Shown: positions 1-8,871, counted from the stretch's first letter. The stretch: DNA of 64,000 bases from Poseidonocella pacifica (GCF_900111875.1 NZ_FOJU01000002.1:310001-374000), one strand, 5' to 3'. The notes: generated by a model from the sequence alone, not told the origin. Made by a program: numbers and translations.

Positions 1-1
1 A

Positions 2-31
2 GCCGCCGAATTGACCGGCGGCCCCGTCTGA
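2..31 (+). CDS. C-terminal tail of an upstream gene (partial)
   Basis: An open frame entering from the left edge ends in TGA at 29-31; its last residues read AAELTGGPV. The stop is followed after 11 bases by the start of the SPFH gene, with the Shine-Dalgarno sequence GAGGAGAG between them, as expected for an upstream operon member. Nothing about its function can be read from nine residues. Confidence 0.4.
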   Translation, partial: AAELTGGPV

Positions 32-42
32 GGAGAGAGCCC

Positions 43-1152
43 ATGGGCATTTTCGACTTCCTGTCCGGTGAGTTCATCGACGTCATTCACTGGACGGACA
101 ATACCCGCGACACCATGGTCTGGCGTTTTGAACGCGAAGGCCATGCGATCAAGTATGGCGCCAAGTTAACCGTACGAGAGGGACAAGCCGCCGTGTTCGT
201 TCACGAGGGCCAACTCGCCGATGTCTTCACGCCGGGTCTCTACATGCTTGAGACCAACAACATGCCAGTGATGACGACGTTGCAGCATTGGGATCACGGG
301 TTTCGCTCCCCCTTCAAATCCGAAGTCTACTTCGTCGCCACGCGGCGTTTCACCGATCTGAAATGGGGCACCAAGAATCCGATCATGTGCCGGGATCCGG
401 AATTCGGGCCGGTACGGCTGCGCGCCTACGGCACTTATACCATCCGTATTTCGAACCCCTCTTTGTTCATGACTGAAATCGTCGGAACCGATGGGGAATT
501 CACTGCGGATGAGATCACCTATCAGATACGCAATATCATCGTCACCAAGGCATCAGCGGCGCTCGCGGGTTCCAACCTTCCGGTGCTCGACATGGCGGCC
601 AATACTGGCGATTTGGGTAAACTCATCGCCGCGCAGGTTTCCCCCCAGCTTGCGGAGTACGGGCTGGAGATGCCCGAATTCTATGTGGAAAACATCTCAC
701 TTCCTGCTGCCGTCGAAGACGCGCTCGACAAGCGCACCTCCATGGGAATCGTGGGCGATCTTGGCCGGTACACGCAGTTCAGCGCCGCCGAGGCCATGAG
801 CAAGGCCGCTGAGCAACCCGGAGGCGGCGGCATGGGCGCGGGAATTGGCGCGGGTCTCGGCATGGCGATGGGATCGCAGATGGCGCGACAAGGTCCGTGG
901 GGCGCGGCCCCACAAGCACCGGCGGCACCTCCGCCACCGCCCCCTGTGGAGCACGTCTGGCATATTGCGGAGAATGGCGAGACGCACGGACCCTATTCCA
1001 AGGCGCGCCTCGGGCGCATGGTGACAGAGAACAAGCTTGGTCGCGATACGCATGTCTGGACGGCCGGACAGGACGGATGGAAGCGTGCAGAGGACGTTGC
1101 CGAACTGGCTCAGCTTTTCACGGTGATGCCGCCACCCCCACCGGGATCATAG
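43..1152 (+). CDS. SPFH/band-7 family protein with C-terminal GYF_2 domain
   Basis: This 369-residue protein has three parts. Residues 1 to about 250 look like the bacterial SPFH (band 7, YdjI 'virion core') domain, starting MGIFDFLSGEFIDVI. A Gly/Met-rich stretch (about 260-285) and a Pro-rich linker follow. The C-terminal 60 residues resemble a GYF_2 domain (WHIAENGETHGPYS, then W at the end of the repeat), a module that binds proline-rich peptides. SPFH proteins usually form membrane-associated oligomers; no transmembrane segment or signal peptide is visible here. A strong GAGGAG Shine-Dalgarno sequence supports the ATG. The next gene, a zinc-ribbon membrane protein, may work with it. The family is clear but the cellular role is unknown. 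Confidence 0.85.
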   Translation: MGIFDFLSGEFIDVIHWTDNTRDTMVWRFEREGHAIKYGAKLTVREGQAAVFVHEGQLADVFTPGLYMLETNNMPVMTTLQHWDHGFRSPFKSEVYFVATRRFTDLKWGTKNPIMCRDPEFGPVRLRAYGTYTIRISNPSLFMTEIVGTDGEFTADEITYQIRNIIVTKASAALAGSNLPVLDMAANTGDLGKLIAAQVSPQLAEYGLEMPEFYVENISLPAAVEDALDKRTSMGIVGDLGRYTQFSAAEAMSKAAEQPGGGGMGAGIGAGLGMAMGSQMARQGPWGAAPQAPAAPPPPPPVEHVWHIAENGETHGPYSKARLGRMVTENKLGRDTHVWTAGQDGWKRAEDVAELAQLFTVMPPPPPGS

Positions 1153-1312
1153 GCGGCCGGGAGCTTTGGTTTACCCTCTGATGCCGGATTGAAGCCCCGG
1201 AGCGCGGGATGCCCCAATGCGCTTGCCTCCGGCTTTCATGCACGGCGATGGGGCACCGATGTGAGCGATGCCGATCGCTATCTTTTGACCGTAGCCAGGG
1301 AGTGCGGACAAC

Positions 1313-2401
1313 GTGAATGACACGGACCATCGTTTTCCATGCGAGAACTGCGGCGGCGACTATCGCTATGATCCGGCGGCATCGGCGCTCGTTTGTGTCC
1401 ATTGTGGGCATCGCGAAGAGGTCTCCGAAGCTTCGCCCTGGCCCGGCGCTATCCCCGAACTTGATTTCAAGGCGGCGCTCAGGGACCAACTCGGCCGCGC
1501 GGAATTTGAGGAAACCCGTGTTTCCGCTTGCCCCAATTGCGGGGCTCAGGTCGAATTCGATCCCGATGTCCATGCCGCCGAGTGTCCCTTCTGCGCGACC
1601 CCGGTGGTGACGGATACTGGTGCGCATCGGCATATAAAGCCCAGGGGTATTCTGCCCTTCGCCCTCGCAGAGCCGGTCGCGCATGAGGCGATGGACAACT
1701 GGCTTGGCTCATTGTGGTTCGCGCCAAACGGTCTTGCACAGTATGCTCGCAAAGGGCGCAAGATGCAGGGGATCTACGTTCCCTACTGGACCTTCGACGC
1801 TCAGACACGCTCGGATTATTCCGGCCAGCGAGGGATCCATTACTATGACACCAAGACAGTGGTTCGGGACGGCAAGCGAGAAACAGTTCGCGTGCGCAAG
1901 ACCCGTTGGCATCGGGCAACGGGGCGCGTTGCCCGGTTCTTCGACGATGTTCTGGTACTGGCGTCGCGAAGCCTGCCCAAGCGATACACGGATGCGTTAG
2001 AGCCATGGGATCTGTCCGCGCTGGAGCCGTATAAGCCAGAGTTTCTCGCCGGATTTCGAGCGGAAGGCTATCAGGTCGAACTCTCCGACGGGTTCGATCA
2101 AGCGCGCGAAAAGATGGATACGGTCATCCGACGTGACATCAAGTTCGACATCGGCGGCGATGCGCAGAAGATCGACTCGGTCCGCACTCAGGTCGAGGAT
2201 GTGACCTTCAAACATATCCTGCTGCCTGTCTGGCTCGCCGCCTACAAGTACCGGGGCAAATCATTTCGCTTCGTCGTCAACGGCCGGACAGGTCAGGTAC
2301 AGGGCGAGAGACCGTGGTCCTGGGTGAAAATCACTATCGCTGTGATCATCGGCGCGCTGCTTGCGGGGATCGTCGGCTTTTTTGCCGCTCAGGCGCAGTA
2401 G
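1313..2401 (+). CDS. Zinc-ribbon protein with C-terminal membrane anchor
   Basis: A 362-residue protein with two zinc ribbons at its N-terminus: CENCGG...CVHCG (about residues 10-35) and CPNCGA...CPFCATP (about 73-100). A mixed alpha/beta body follows, with the segment YVPYWTFDAQT typical of this family, sometimes labelled 'TFIIB-type zinc finger' or 'replication-factor-like'. The end is one hydrophobic helix (about 338-358, IAVIIGALLAGIVGFFAA). It is therefore probably anchored in the inner membrane by its tail with a cytosolic zinc-binding head. The start is GTG, 10 bases after GGGAG. It follows the SPFH gene on the same strand with a 160-base gap. No catalytic motif was found and the function is not assigned. 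Confidence 0.8.
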   Translation: MNDTDHRFPCENCGGDYRYDPAASALVCVHCGHREEVSEASPWPGAIPELDFKAALRDQLGRAEFEETRVSACPNCGAQVEFDPDVHAAECPFCATPVVTDTGAHRHIKPRGILPFALAEPVAHEAMDNWLGSLWFAPNGLAQYARKGRKMQGIYVPYWTFDAQTRSDYSGQRGIHYYDTKTVVRDGKRETVRVRKTRWHRATGRVARFFDDVLVLASRSLPKRYTDALEPWDLSALEPYKPEFLAGFRAEGYQVELSDGFDQAREKMDTVIRRDIKFDIGGDAQKIDSVRTQVEDVTFKHILLPVWLAAYKYRGKSFRFVVNGRTGQVQGERPWSWVKITIAVIIGALLAGIVGFFAAQAQ

Positions 2402-2458
2402 GCTTGCGCCAGCCACAGCCGGCGGGTTACGTGGAGCGAAGCAAAGAAGGAGGCCGTC

Positions 2459-3379
2459 ATGATACTCAGCTGTGGCGAAGCGCTGATCGATATGCTCCCG
2501 CGGGAGACGGGCCAGGGCGAAGCGGCGTTCGCGCCCTTTCCGGGTGGAGCGGTCTTCAATACCGCCATCGCGCTCGGGCGGCTCGGCGTACCGTCGGCGT
2601 TCTTCTCAGGGCTGAGCGAAGATCTGTTCGGGGAAATGCTCTCCCGTGCCTTGATCGAAAGCCGGGTGGATGCTGCTTATGCGGCTGTCAGTGACCGGCC
2701 CACGACGCTCGCCTTCGTGACGCTCAAGAACGGTCAGGCGAAATATGCCTTCTATGATGAAAATACTGCTGGAAGGATGCTCCAGACGACTGACCTTCCC
2801 GTCCTCGGAGACGAAGTCGAAGCCGTGTTCTTCGGGGGCATCTCGCTTGCCGTCGATCCTTGCGGGGCCACGTATGAGACCATGATGGAGCATGAGGCCG
2901 CCCACCGGGTGACCATGATTGACCCCAACATTCGGCCCACATTTATCCGGGATGAACCTGCCTATCGCGCTCGCATCGGTCGAATGATCGCCGTCTCCGA
3001 TATCGTCAAACTGTCGGATGAGGATCTGCATTGGCTCGAAGGCGCGGGGGATATTTCCGATCTGGCAAATGGCCTGCTGGCGCGGGGGCCAGAGTTGGTC
3101 CTGATCACGCGAGGGTCGGATGGTGCTTCTGGCTTTACCGCGTCCGGAGAAGTGCGCGTCGGCGCCACAAAGGTCGAGGTCGTCGACACTGTGGGAGCAG
3201 GAGATACGTTCAACGCAGGCGTTCTAGCGTCGCTGCACAAGGCGGGCGCGCTCACCAAAGCCGCGCTGGCGAACCTTGACGACGCCACTATCGAGGCCGC
3301 GCTGACGCTTGGCTCACGTGCTGCGGGAATTACCGTCAGCCGTGCAGGCGCCAATCCACCGTGGGAGAGCGAAATTTGA
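2459..3379 (+). CDS. PfkB-family carbohydrate kinase, probable fructokinase
   Basis: A 306-residue ribokinase/PfkB-fold kinase that would phosphorylate a sugar with ATP. The N-terminal signature is visible ([10 protein letters not shown], then [16 protein letters not shown]), and so is the C-terminal signature [18 protein letters not shown] (about 242-259), where the Asp of GAGD is the catalytic base. Length and pattern fit bacterial fructokinases, but the sugar cannot be fixed from sequence alone; 2-keto-3-deoxygluconate kinases look similar. A perfect AAGGAGG Shine-Dalgarno sequence lies 5 bases before the ATG. The TGA stop overlaps the TTG start of dtd in the string TTGA, so the two are probably translationally coupled. 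Confidence 0.88.
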   Translation: MILSCGEALIDMLPRETGQGEAAFAPFPGGAVFNTAIALGRLGVPSAFFSGLSEDLFGEMLSRALIESRVDAAYAAVSDRPTTLAFVTLKNGQAKYAFYDENTAGRMLQTTDLPVLGDEVEAVFFGGISLAVDPCGATYETMMEHEAAHRVTMIDPNIRPTFIRDEPAYRARIGRMIAVSDIVKLSDEDLHWLEGAGDISDLANGLLARGPELVLITRGSDGASGFTASGEVRVGATKVEVVDTVGAGDTFNAGVLASLHKAGALTKAALANLDDATIEAALTLGSRAAGITVSRAGANPPWESEI

Positions 3380-3819
3380 GAGCACTCCTGCAGCGCGTCA
3401 CACGTGCGGCGGTCGATGTAGGGGAGGAGAGGATCGCGGAGATTGACGCGGGTCTTCTCATTCTGGTGTGCGCTATGGCCGGCGACTGTCCGGCCGATGC
3501 CGAACGACTTGCGGCCAAGATCGTAAAGCTCCGGATATTTCGCGACGACGATGGCCGGATGAACCGGGCCCTGAGTGACACAGGTGGTCATGCCCTCGTG
3601 GTCAGCCAATTCACCTTGGCCGCCGACACCCGCCGTGGCAACCGGCCCGGTTTTTCGGCCGCCGCCCCTCCCGAGCAAGGCGAGATGCTATACACCCACT
3701 TCGCCGACGCGCTTGAGGCGATAGGCATCAGCACGCAGCGCGGCAGGTTTGGGGCCGACATGGCCGTATCGCTCGTCAACGACGGCCCCGTCACAATCTG
3801 GTTGGACACGTCCGAATAG
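3376..3819 (+). CDS. dtd: D-aminoacyl-tRNA deacylase (DTD)
   Basis: DTD removes D-amino acids (and Gly from tRNA-Ala) mischarged onto tRNA. The 147-residue protein carries both family motifs: SQFTLAAD (about 75-82) and [10 protein letters not shown] near the C-terminus, the latter containing the cross-subunit Gly-cisPro element. A TTG start at 3376 is chosen, giving [13 protein letters not shown], the usual DTD N-terminus. It has GGAGAG seven bases upstream and overlaps the stop of the sugar kinase gene. A longer frame opening at GTG 3361 would add five unconserved residues. Pairing of dtd with a PfkB kinase appears to be positional rather than functional. Confidence 0.95.
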   Translation: MRALLQRVTRAAVDVGEERIAEIDAGLLILVCAMAGDCPADAERLAAKIVKLRIFRDDDGRMNRALSDTGGHALVVSQFTLAADTRRGNRPGFSAAAPPEQGEMLYTHFADALEAIGISTQRGRFGADMAVSLVNDGPVTIWLDTSE

Positions 3820-3821
3820 GT

Positions 3822-3852
3822 CCGGGCCGGCGTGGGAGAGCCACCGGCCCGG
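3822..3852. terminator. Strong GC hairpin between convergent dtd and aminotransferase genes
   Basis: CCGGGCCGG (3822-3830) pairs perfectly with CCGGCCCGG (3844-3852) around a 13-base loop. It begins two bases after the dtd stop and lies between two convergent genes. No T-run follows on either strand, so factor-independent termination is plausible but not certain. Confidence 0.5.
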
Positions 3853-3938
3853 GGCTCCGCACCTCGCAACAGCGGGTCGCGAAGTTCTCCCAGCCTAGCT
3901 CAAACCGGCCCGAAATTGGTTAACCGGCTGTCAGGCCC

Positions 3939-5309
3939 TCAGCCGAGAACCGCCTTGACCGCACGCGCCGTTTTACCCGCGATCTCATCGGCTTCTTCCT
4001 GTGAGAGGCAGAAAGGCGGAGCAAAGCCCAGAATATCTCCCTGAGGCATCGCACGGGCGATCACCCCTTCGGCAAGAAGCGCATTTGCGATTTGCGGCCC
4101 GACCTTTTCAGAGGCGTCGAAGAATGTCCTGCTTTCGCGTTCCTTCACAAACTCTACGGCGCAAAGCATCCCCTCGCCGCGAACCTCTCCGACATGGGCA
4201 TGGCCCCCAACAGCCTCCGCCATGGCGTTATTGAAATAGGCCCCGGTCTTGCCGGCCGCGGTGACAAGATCCAGCTTGTCGATGAGTTCCAGATTGGCCA
4301 CACCGGCCGCTGCACCGATAGGATGGGCGGAATAGGTCCAACCATGGCCAATGGGGCCGTTCTCATCGGTTCCCTGCTCCAACACCTTCCACATCTTGTC
4401 GCTGACGATGCTGCCCGAGAGCGGCGCGTAGGCAGAGGTCAGGCCCTTGGCGATGGTGATAAGGTCGGGTTTCAGCCCATAGTGTTCAGAGCCGAACATC
4501 GTCCCTAGACGGCCAAATCCCGTCACGACCTCATCGGCCACAAGCAGAATGTCGTGTTTGGTCAGCACGTTCTGAATTGCCGCCCAATACCCTTCGGGAG
4601 GAGGCACTATGCCGCCCGTTCCCAAGACCGGCTCCCCGATGAAGGCGGCAATGGTGTCCGCGCCCTCTCGCTCGATCATGGCCTCAAGCTCCTGCACGCA
4701 ATGAGCAACAAAAGCCTCTTCGCTTTGCGAGACATCCGTACGGCGGAAATAATACGGCGCCTCCGTGTGGATCACCTGCGCCAGCGGCAGGTCAAATTTC
4801 TTGTGAAAGAGGTCAAGCCCCGTGAGTGACCCCGTCACAAGACCGGAGCCGTGATAGCCACGCCACCGGGAGATGATCTTCTTCTTCTCGGGCCGCCCGA
4901 GAATGTTGTTGTAATACCAGATCAGCTTGACGTTGGTCTCATTGGCGTCCGAGCCGGATAGACCGAAATAGACCTTGGACATATGATCGGGGGCCCGGTC
5001 GAGGATCATCTTGGCGAGTGTGATCGACGCCTCGGTGCCATGGCCGACATAGGCGTGATAATAGGCCAGCTCGCGAGCCTGCTCGGCAATTGCCTCTGCG
5101 ATTTCCTGCCGCCCATACCCAACGTTGACGCAATACAGCCCGGCAAAAGCATCCAACAGGCGAGTGCCGTCACGGTCCTCGATATGGCACCCCTGCCCGC
5201 CCGTGATCACACGTTGCGGCGCATTCCCCCGAGCGAACTCCGCAAGGTGTGTCGAAGGGTGAAAGAAATTCTCTCGGTCCCACTGTTCGAGCAAATCGTT
5301 TTTCAGCAT
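3939..5309 (-). CDS. Class III omega-aminotransferase (aspartate aminotransferase family)
   Basis: A PLP-dependent fold-type I transaminase of 456 residues. Visible elements are the GSDANET phosphate-binding loop (about 119-125), the RWRGYHG segment, the PLP-ring Asp in LLVADEVVTGFGR (Asp259) and the Schiff-base lysine in ITIAKGLTS (Lys288). From memory the protein closely resembles a structurally characterised Ruegeria omega-transaminase, starting MLKNDLLEQWDRENFFHPSTH. Such enzymes move amino groups from omega-amino acids, diamines or amines to pyruvate or another keto acid. The gene lies just downstream of an aldehyde dehydrogenase on the same strand, a pairing that would oxidise the semialdehyde made by transamination. 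The AAGGA upstream supports the start. The natural substrate is unknown. Confidence 0.9.
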   Translation of the reverse strand: MLKNDLLEQWDRENFFHPSTHLAEFARGNAPQRVITGGQGCHIEDRDGTRLLDAFAGLYCVNVGYGRQEIAEAIAEQARELAYYHAYVGHGTEASITLAKMILDRAPDHMSKVYFGLSGSDANETNVKLIWYYNNILGRPEKKKIISRWRGYHGSGLVTGSLTGLDLFHKKFDLPLAQVIHTEAPYYFRRTDVSQSEEAFVAHCVQELEAMIEREGADTIAAFIGEPVLGTGGIVPPPEGYWAAIQNVLTKHDILLVADEVVTGFGRLGTMFGSEHYGLKPDLITIAKGLTSAYAPLSGSIVSDKMWKVLEQGTDENGPIGHGWTYSAHPIGAAAGVANLELIDKLDLVTAAGKTGAYFNNAMAEAVGGHAHVGEVRGEGMLCAVEFVKERESRTFFDASEKVGPQIANALLAEGVIARAMPQGDILGFAPPFCLSQEEADEIAGKTARAVKAVLG

Positions 5310-5412
5310 TCTCAGTCCTTTCTTCGCGCCGACAGCCGCCCCCGGGGCCCCTGCGCCATTATCAAACTCTTGCCTCGCCCGCTCGCCCCATGGGACGGCG
5401 TGGCGGGGAAAA

Positions 5413-6897
5413 TCAACCCCAATCGCGGCAGACGTACTTGATCTCGGTAAAAGCCTCCATCCCCTGACGCGCGCCTTCGCGTCCGAGGCCCGATTGCTTC
5501 ATGCCCCCAAAGGGGATGGGCGCGCCGGTGACCTTCGTACGGTTCACCGCCACCATGCCGAATTGCAGGGCCCGTGAGACCCGATAGATCCGGCGCGGAT
5601 CCATGGCGTGCACATAAGCGACCAGCCCGTATTCCGTGTCATTCGCGCGCTGCACGACCTCTTCTTCGCTATCGAAAGGCGCGATGCCCGCGACGGGGCC
5701 GAACGTTTCTTCGCGAAAGATAGCTGCCCCTGCGGGCACATCCGCCAATACGGTTGGTTCGAAGAACAACGGACCAAGCTCATGCCTCCCGCCTCCGCAA
5801 AGTACCTTCGCGCCGCGCTCCACAGCATCCGCGACATGCGCCTCTTGCTTGGCTACGGCGCCCTCATTCATCAGCGGACCTATATCGCAGTCGTCCATAC
5901 CCCGGCCGATACTCAGGGCGCGGGTCGCCGCTGTGAACTTCTCGCAAAAGGCATCGTAGATCTCGCGCTCCACCAAAATCCGGTTCGCTCCGAGGCAATC
6001 CTGGCCTGACGTGGCGAATTTCGCCTTGATCGTTTCCTCCACCGCTTGGTCAAGATCAGCATCCTTGAAGATGATCACGGGGGCATGGCCGCCAAGCTCC
6101 ATCACCAGACGCTTTATGGTTCCTGCACATTGGCGATAGAGAAGTCGTCCGATCTCGGTTGAGCCGGTGAACGACAAAACACGGACCCTCGGATCCCTGG
6201 TCCAGGGCTCAACAATCTCCTTCGCCTCGCCTGTCACCACGTTGAAAACCCCGGCCGGAAAGCCAGCCCGTTCCGCCAACTCCGCCAGCGCCAGAGCGGA
6301 AAAGGGTGTTTCCGCCGAGGGGTGCGACACAACGGTGCAGCCTGCCGCCAACGCTGCCGCGGCCTTGCGGGTGAGCATTGCACAAGGAAAGTTCCACGGG
6401 GTGACGAGCGCGGCCACTCCCACCGGTTCGCGCCAGAGCTCCACCTCTGCGTCTGGAAGGTGCGAGGTGACCCCCTCTATGTTCGGACGGCGCGTTTCCT
6501 CCGCATAGAATTCCACGAAAGAGGCCGCATAGTCGATCTCTCCCCTTGCTTCGGAAAGCGGCTTGCCCTGCTCCATCACCATGATGCGAGCGAGGTCTTC
6601 CTTGTTCTCCACGATCAACTCGAACCAACGCCGCAACAACGCGGCGCGCTCCTGCGGCAGCGTTTGTGACCACTGCGTGAAGGCCGCCTGCGCTGCGTCG
6701 ACCGCCGCCCCCGCTTCGGTGCCGGAGAGGCGCGCGACATCTCCGAACCAACTGCCATCCGCCGGGTTGGTCACACTGATGACTGTGCCGTCGGCACCCG
6801 CGCACCACCGTCCTCCGACATAGGCAAAGGTTTTCAGCAGGCGCGGGTCGGACAGGGCGCTGCGATCAACTTCGGGAAGCTGGGGGTGATCTTTCAT
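5413..6897 (-). CDS. NAD(P)-dependent aldehyde dehydrogenase, succinate-semialdehyde type
   Basis: A 494-residue aldehyde dehydrogenase oxidising an aldehyde or semialdehyde to the acid. The general-base Glu lies in VMELGGHAP (Glu267) and the nucleophile Cys in TSGQDCLGANR (Cys301); FTGSTEIG is the nucleotide-binding turn. The overall pattern is closest to succinate/glutarate-semialdehyde dehydrogenases. The start at 6897 gives MKDHPQLPEVDRS and has GAGGA seven bases upstream; the open frame extends 31 codons further without supporting signals. One oddity is VVSHPSAETP, where most family members have a Lys before the Pro (KPA/KPS) that contacts the cofactor. It lies between an Lrp-type regulator gene and an omega-aminotransferase on the same strand, suggesting a transaminase-dehydrogenase pathway. 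Confidence 0.92.
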   Translation of the reverse strand: MKDHPQLPEVDRSALSDPRLLKTFAYVGGRWCAGADGTVISVTNPADGSWFGDVARLSGTEAGAAVDAAQAAFTQWSQTLPQERAALLRRWFELIVENKEDLARIMVMEQGKPLSEARGEIDYAASFVEFYAEETRRPNIEGVTSHLPDAEVELWREPVGVAALVTPWNFPCAMLTRKAAAALAAGCTVVSHPSAETPFSALALAELAERAGFPAGVFNVVTGEAKEIVEPWTRDPRVRVLSFTGSTEIGRLLYRQCAGTIKRLVMELGGHAPVIIFKDADLDQAVEETIKAKFATSGQDCLGANRILVEREIYDAFCEKFTAATRALSIGRGMDDCDIGPLMNEGAVAKQEAHVADAVERGAKVLCGGGRHELGPLFFEPTVLADVPAGAAIFREETFGPVAGIAPFDSEEEVVQRANDTEYGLVAYVHAMDPRRIYRVSRALQFGMVAVNRTKVTGAPIPFGGMKQSGLGREGARQGMEAFTEIKYVCRDWG

Positions 6898-6965
6898 GGC
6901 GTGATCCTCACGTTCGAGACATGCCACCACAATAGAACCCGCGTTGCGGAAGGTGCTTCTGAAGG

Positions 6966-6980
6966 CTGAGCGCTTCTCAG
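6966..6980. promoter_or_regulatory. Perfect inverted repeat upstream of the aldehyde dehydrogenase, candidate Lrp-type operator
   Basis: CTGAGCGCTTCTCAG is a 5+5 perfect inverted repeat with a 5-base centre, the 15-bp size typical of Lrp/AsnC sites. It is nested in a wider 7-base inverted repeat, CTTCTGA at 6956-6962 and TCAGAAG at 6977-6983. It lies in the 120-base gap between the Lrp-type gene and the aldehyde dehydrogenase it probably controls. Assigning it to that regulator is inference. Confidence 0.4.
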
Positions 6981-7017
6981 AAGAATTCACGGCGCGGTGC
7001 GCCTCAATCAGTGGAAA

Positions 7018-7497
7018 TCACTCCGGCTCGGGGAGCGGGTCGGGAATGTCCTTGACGGATTTGGTCACGATGTAGCCGAAATAGCGTTCGATCCCGGCGT
7101 CGCTGTCGAGCAAACCGTCCATAAGCCGTTGGTAGGCATCCACATCGCGCAAAACCAGCCGAAGGATATAATCGACACCGCCGCCCGTGGCCCAGCAATC
7201 GCAAACCTCCGGAATTTCCTTCACTTGCGCCTCGAACCTGCGGAAATCCTCGGCCTTGTGCCCTTCGAGCGTAATCTCGACCAATACCACGGTCACCGGG
7301 GCGAATTTTCGGATGTCGATCATCGCGCGATAGCCGGTGATCAAACCACCCTCTTCGAGCCGCTTGAGCCGCTCCCAGCAGGGGCTGGGGGAGAGGTTCA
7401 CCGCCTCGGCCAGCGCTGTCTTTGTCATGCGACCATTCGCCTGCAATTCCCGAAGGATCGCGAAATCATAGCGGTCGAGGCGCGGTGAACGACTCAT
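7018..7497 (-). CDS. Lrp/AsnC family transcriptional regulator
   Basis: A 159-residue regulator with an N-terminal winged HTH (LDRYDFAILRELQANGRMT, then LAEAVNLSPSPCWERLKRLEEGG, about residues 8-48) and a C-terminal RAM/AsnC ligand-binding domain (about 68-150). These proteins form dimers to octamers and sense amino acids. Its ATG overlaps the stop of the upstream glycerate kinase gene in ATGA, so it is translated as part of that operon. It directly precedes the aldehyde dehydrogenase and omega-aminotransferase genes, its likely targets, probably in response to the amino acid they degrade. A candidate palindromic operator lies at 6966-6980. Confidence 0.93.
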   Translation of the reverse strand: MSRSPRLDRYDFAILRELQANGRMTKTALAEAVNLSPSPCWERLKRLEEGGLITGYRAMIDIRKFAPVTVVLVEITLEGHKAEDFRRFEAQVKEIPEVCDCWATGGGVDYILRLVLRDVDAYQRLMDGLLDSDAGIERYFGYIVTKSVKDIPDPLPEPE

Positions 7498-8765
7498 GCA
7501 GGAGGCTGAATCAGAATCGCCCTGAAATCGTTCACGTTGGTCAGGGTCGGGCCGGGAACAATTTGCGCACCGATTTTTTCGAAGAATGTATGGGCATCGT
7601 TCTGGGCCAAGGCGATTTCAGGATTCAGATCAATCGCCCGCGCCAATCCAAGCGTCTCAGGCCCGGCAATCGCGCCGGCCACCTCCGCCGCGCCATCGAC
7701 GCCGTCGGTATCACAGGCGATGACGTGAATACCGGGCAAACCTTGCAAGGCTACGGCGGCGGCGAGGGCGAATTCCGCGTTCGGCCCGCCAGTTCCATTG
7801 CCCCGCCGCGTCACCGTACACTCGCCCCCGGACAGCAGGACGATCGGGGCCTGCCCCGCGCTCATACCCGCCTGTACAGCCAGAGCTTCAGCCGCCTGCG
7901 CATGGGCGAGATCGCGCGCTTCGCCCTCCAGATCATCGCTCAGAATACGAGGCTCCAGCCCGGCCGCCCGCGCCACCTCGGCAGCCGCCTCAAGCGATTG
8001 CGACGGCGCAGCCACGATACGGTTCTCTACCTTCGACAGTTGCCGGTCTTCCCGCGCCAAGGCGAGCGGTGGCCCATCAAGCACGGCTTGCGCGCTCTCC
8101 GGCAGTTCGATCCCGAATCGCCGAATGATCTCTCTAGCGTCATCGGCTGTGCCCGCACGACCGACAGTCGGCCCCGAGGCGATCAATGCCGGATCATCCC
8201 CCGGTACATCCGAGATCAACAGCGTAAGCATCCGAGCGGGATAGGTACGGGCCGCAAGTTGCCCGCCTTTCACAAGGCTCAGATGTTGTCGGACAACATT
8301 CATCGCACCGATAGGTGCTCCGCTCGCCAGAAGTGCCGAGTTGACCCCTTGCTTTTCCGCCAGTGTCATCTCTCCCGCCGGAGCGCACAGGAGGGCCGAG
8401 CCCCCGCCGGAAATAAGGCACAGCACGAAATCATCCGCGCTGACGCCATCGAGCAAACCCAGAAGATGGGTGGTCGCATCTACCCCTGCCTGATCCGGGA
8501 CAGGGTGCGCGGCCTCGACGATTTCGATCCCCCGACAAGGGCGCCCATAGCCGTACCGGGTAATCACATAGCCCTCACACGGGCCCCATGCTGATTCCAC
8601 CGCTTCGGCCATCCGGGCCGAGGCCTTTCCCGCTCCGACCACCAGAACCCGGCCCGCGGGCTTTTCGGGAAGGAGCGGCGGGATCACCTTCATCGGGTCT
8701 GCAGCGGCGACCGCCGCATCGAACATGGCACGAAGTAGGGTCGCAGGATCTTGGGGGTCGGTCAC
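7494..8765 (-). CDS. ttuD: Glycerate kinase of the MOFRL family (TtuD / hydroxypyruvate reductase type)
   Basis: A 423-residue member of the GckA/TtuD family: the N-terminal domain about residues 1-230 (VLVVGAGKASARMAEAVE, LCLISGGGSALLCAPAG) and the C-terminal MOFRL domain (LLSGGECTVTRRGNGTGGPNAEFALA). Such proteins are annotated either as hydroxypyruvate reductase or as glycerate 2-kinase; biochemistry on family members favours ATP-dependent phosphorylation of D-glycerate to 2-phosphoglycerate. It is first in a minus-strand group and its stop overlaps the Lrp-type regulator start by four bases. The link to the transaminase and dehydrogenase downstream may be amino-acid or glyoxylate metabolism, but this is inference. 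Confidence 0.88.
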   Translation of the reverse strand: MTDPQDPATLLRAMFDAAVAAADPMKVIPPLLPEKPAGRVLVVGAGKASARMAEAVESAWGPCEGYVITRYGYGRPCRGIEIVEAAHPVPDQAGVDATTHLLGLLDGVSADDFVLCLISGGGSALLCAPAGEMTLAEKQGVNSALLASGAPIGAMNVVRQHLSLVKGGQLAARTYPARMLTLLISDVPGDDPALIASGPTVGRAGTADDAREIIRRFGIELPESAQAVLDGPPLALAREDRQLSKVENRIVAAPSQSLEAAAEVARAAGLEPRILSDDLEGEARDLAHAQAAEALAVQAGMSAGQAPIVLLSGGECTVTRRGNGTGGPNAEFALAAAVALQGLPGIHVIACDTDGVDGAAEVAGAIAGPETLGLARAIDLNPEIALAQNDAHTFFEKIGAQIVPGPTLTNVNDFRAILIQPPA

Positions 8766-8871
8766 GGAATGGCGCCTCAGGCTGAAATCGCGGTGTCTCC
8801 CGCAAGGCTACTGGGCATTCGTGATGGTTTAAACCGCTATTCGTTCCGCACGCGTGCTTGATGCTGGATAC

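Noticed and set aside
3925-3945. Hairpin CGGCTG/CAGCCG as terminator of the omega-aminotransferase gene
   Set aside because: Only six pairs, overlapping the stop codon itself and without a T-run; the stronger hairpin at 3822-3852 is the better candidate.
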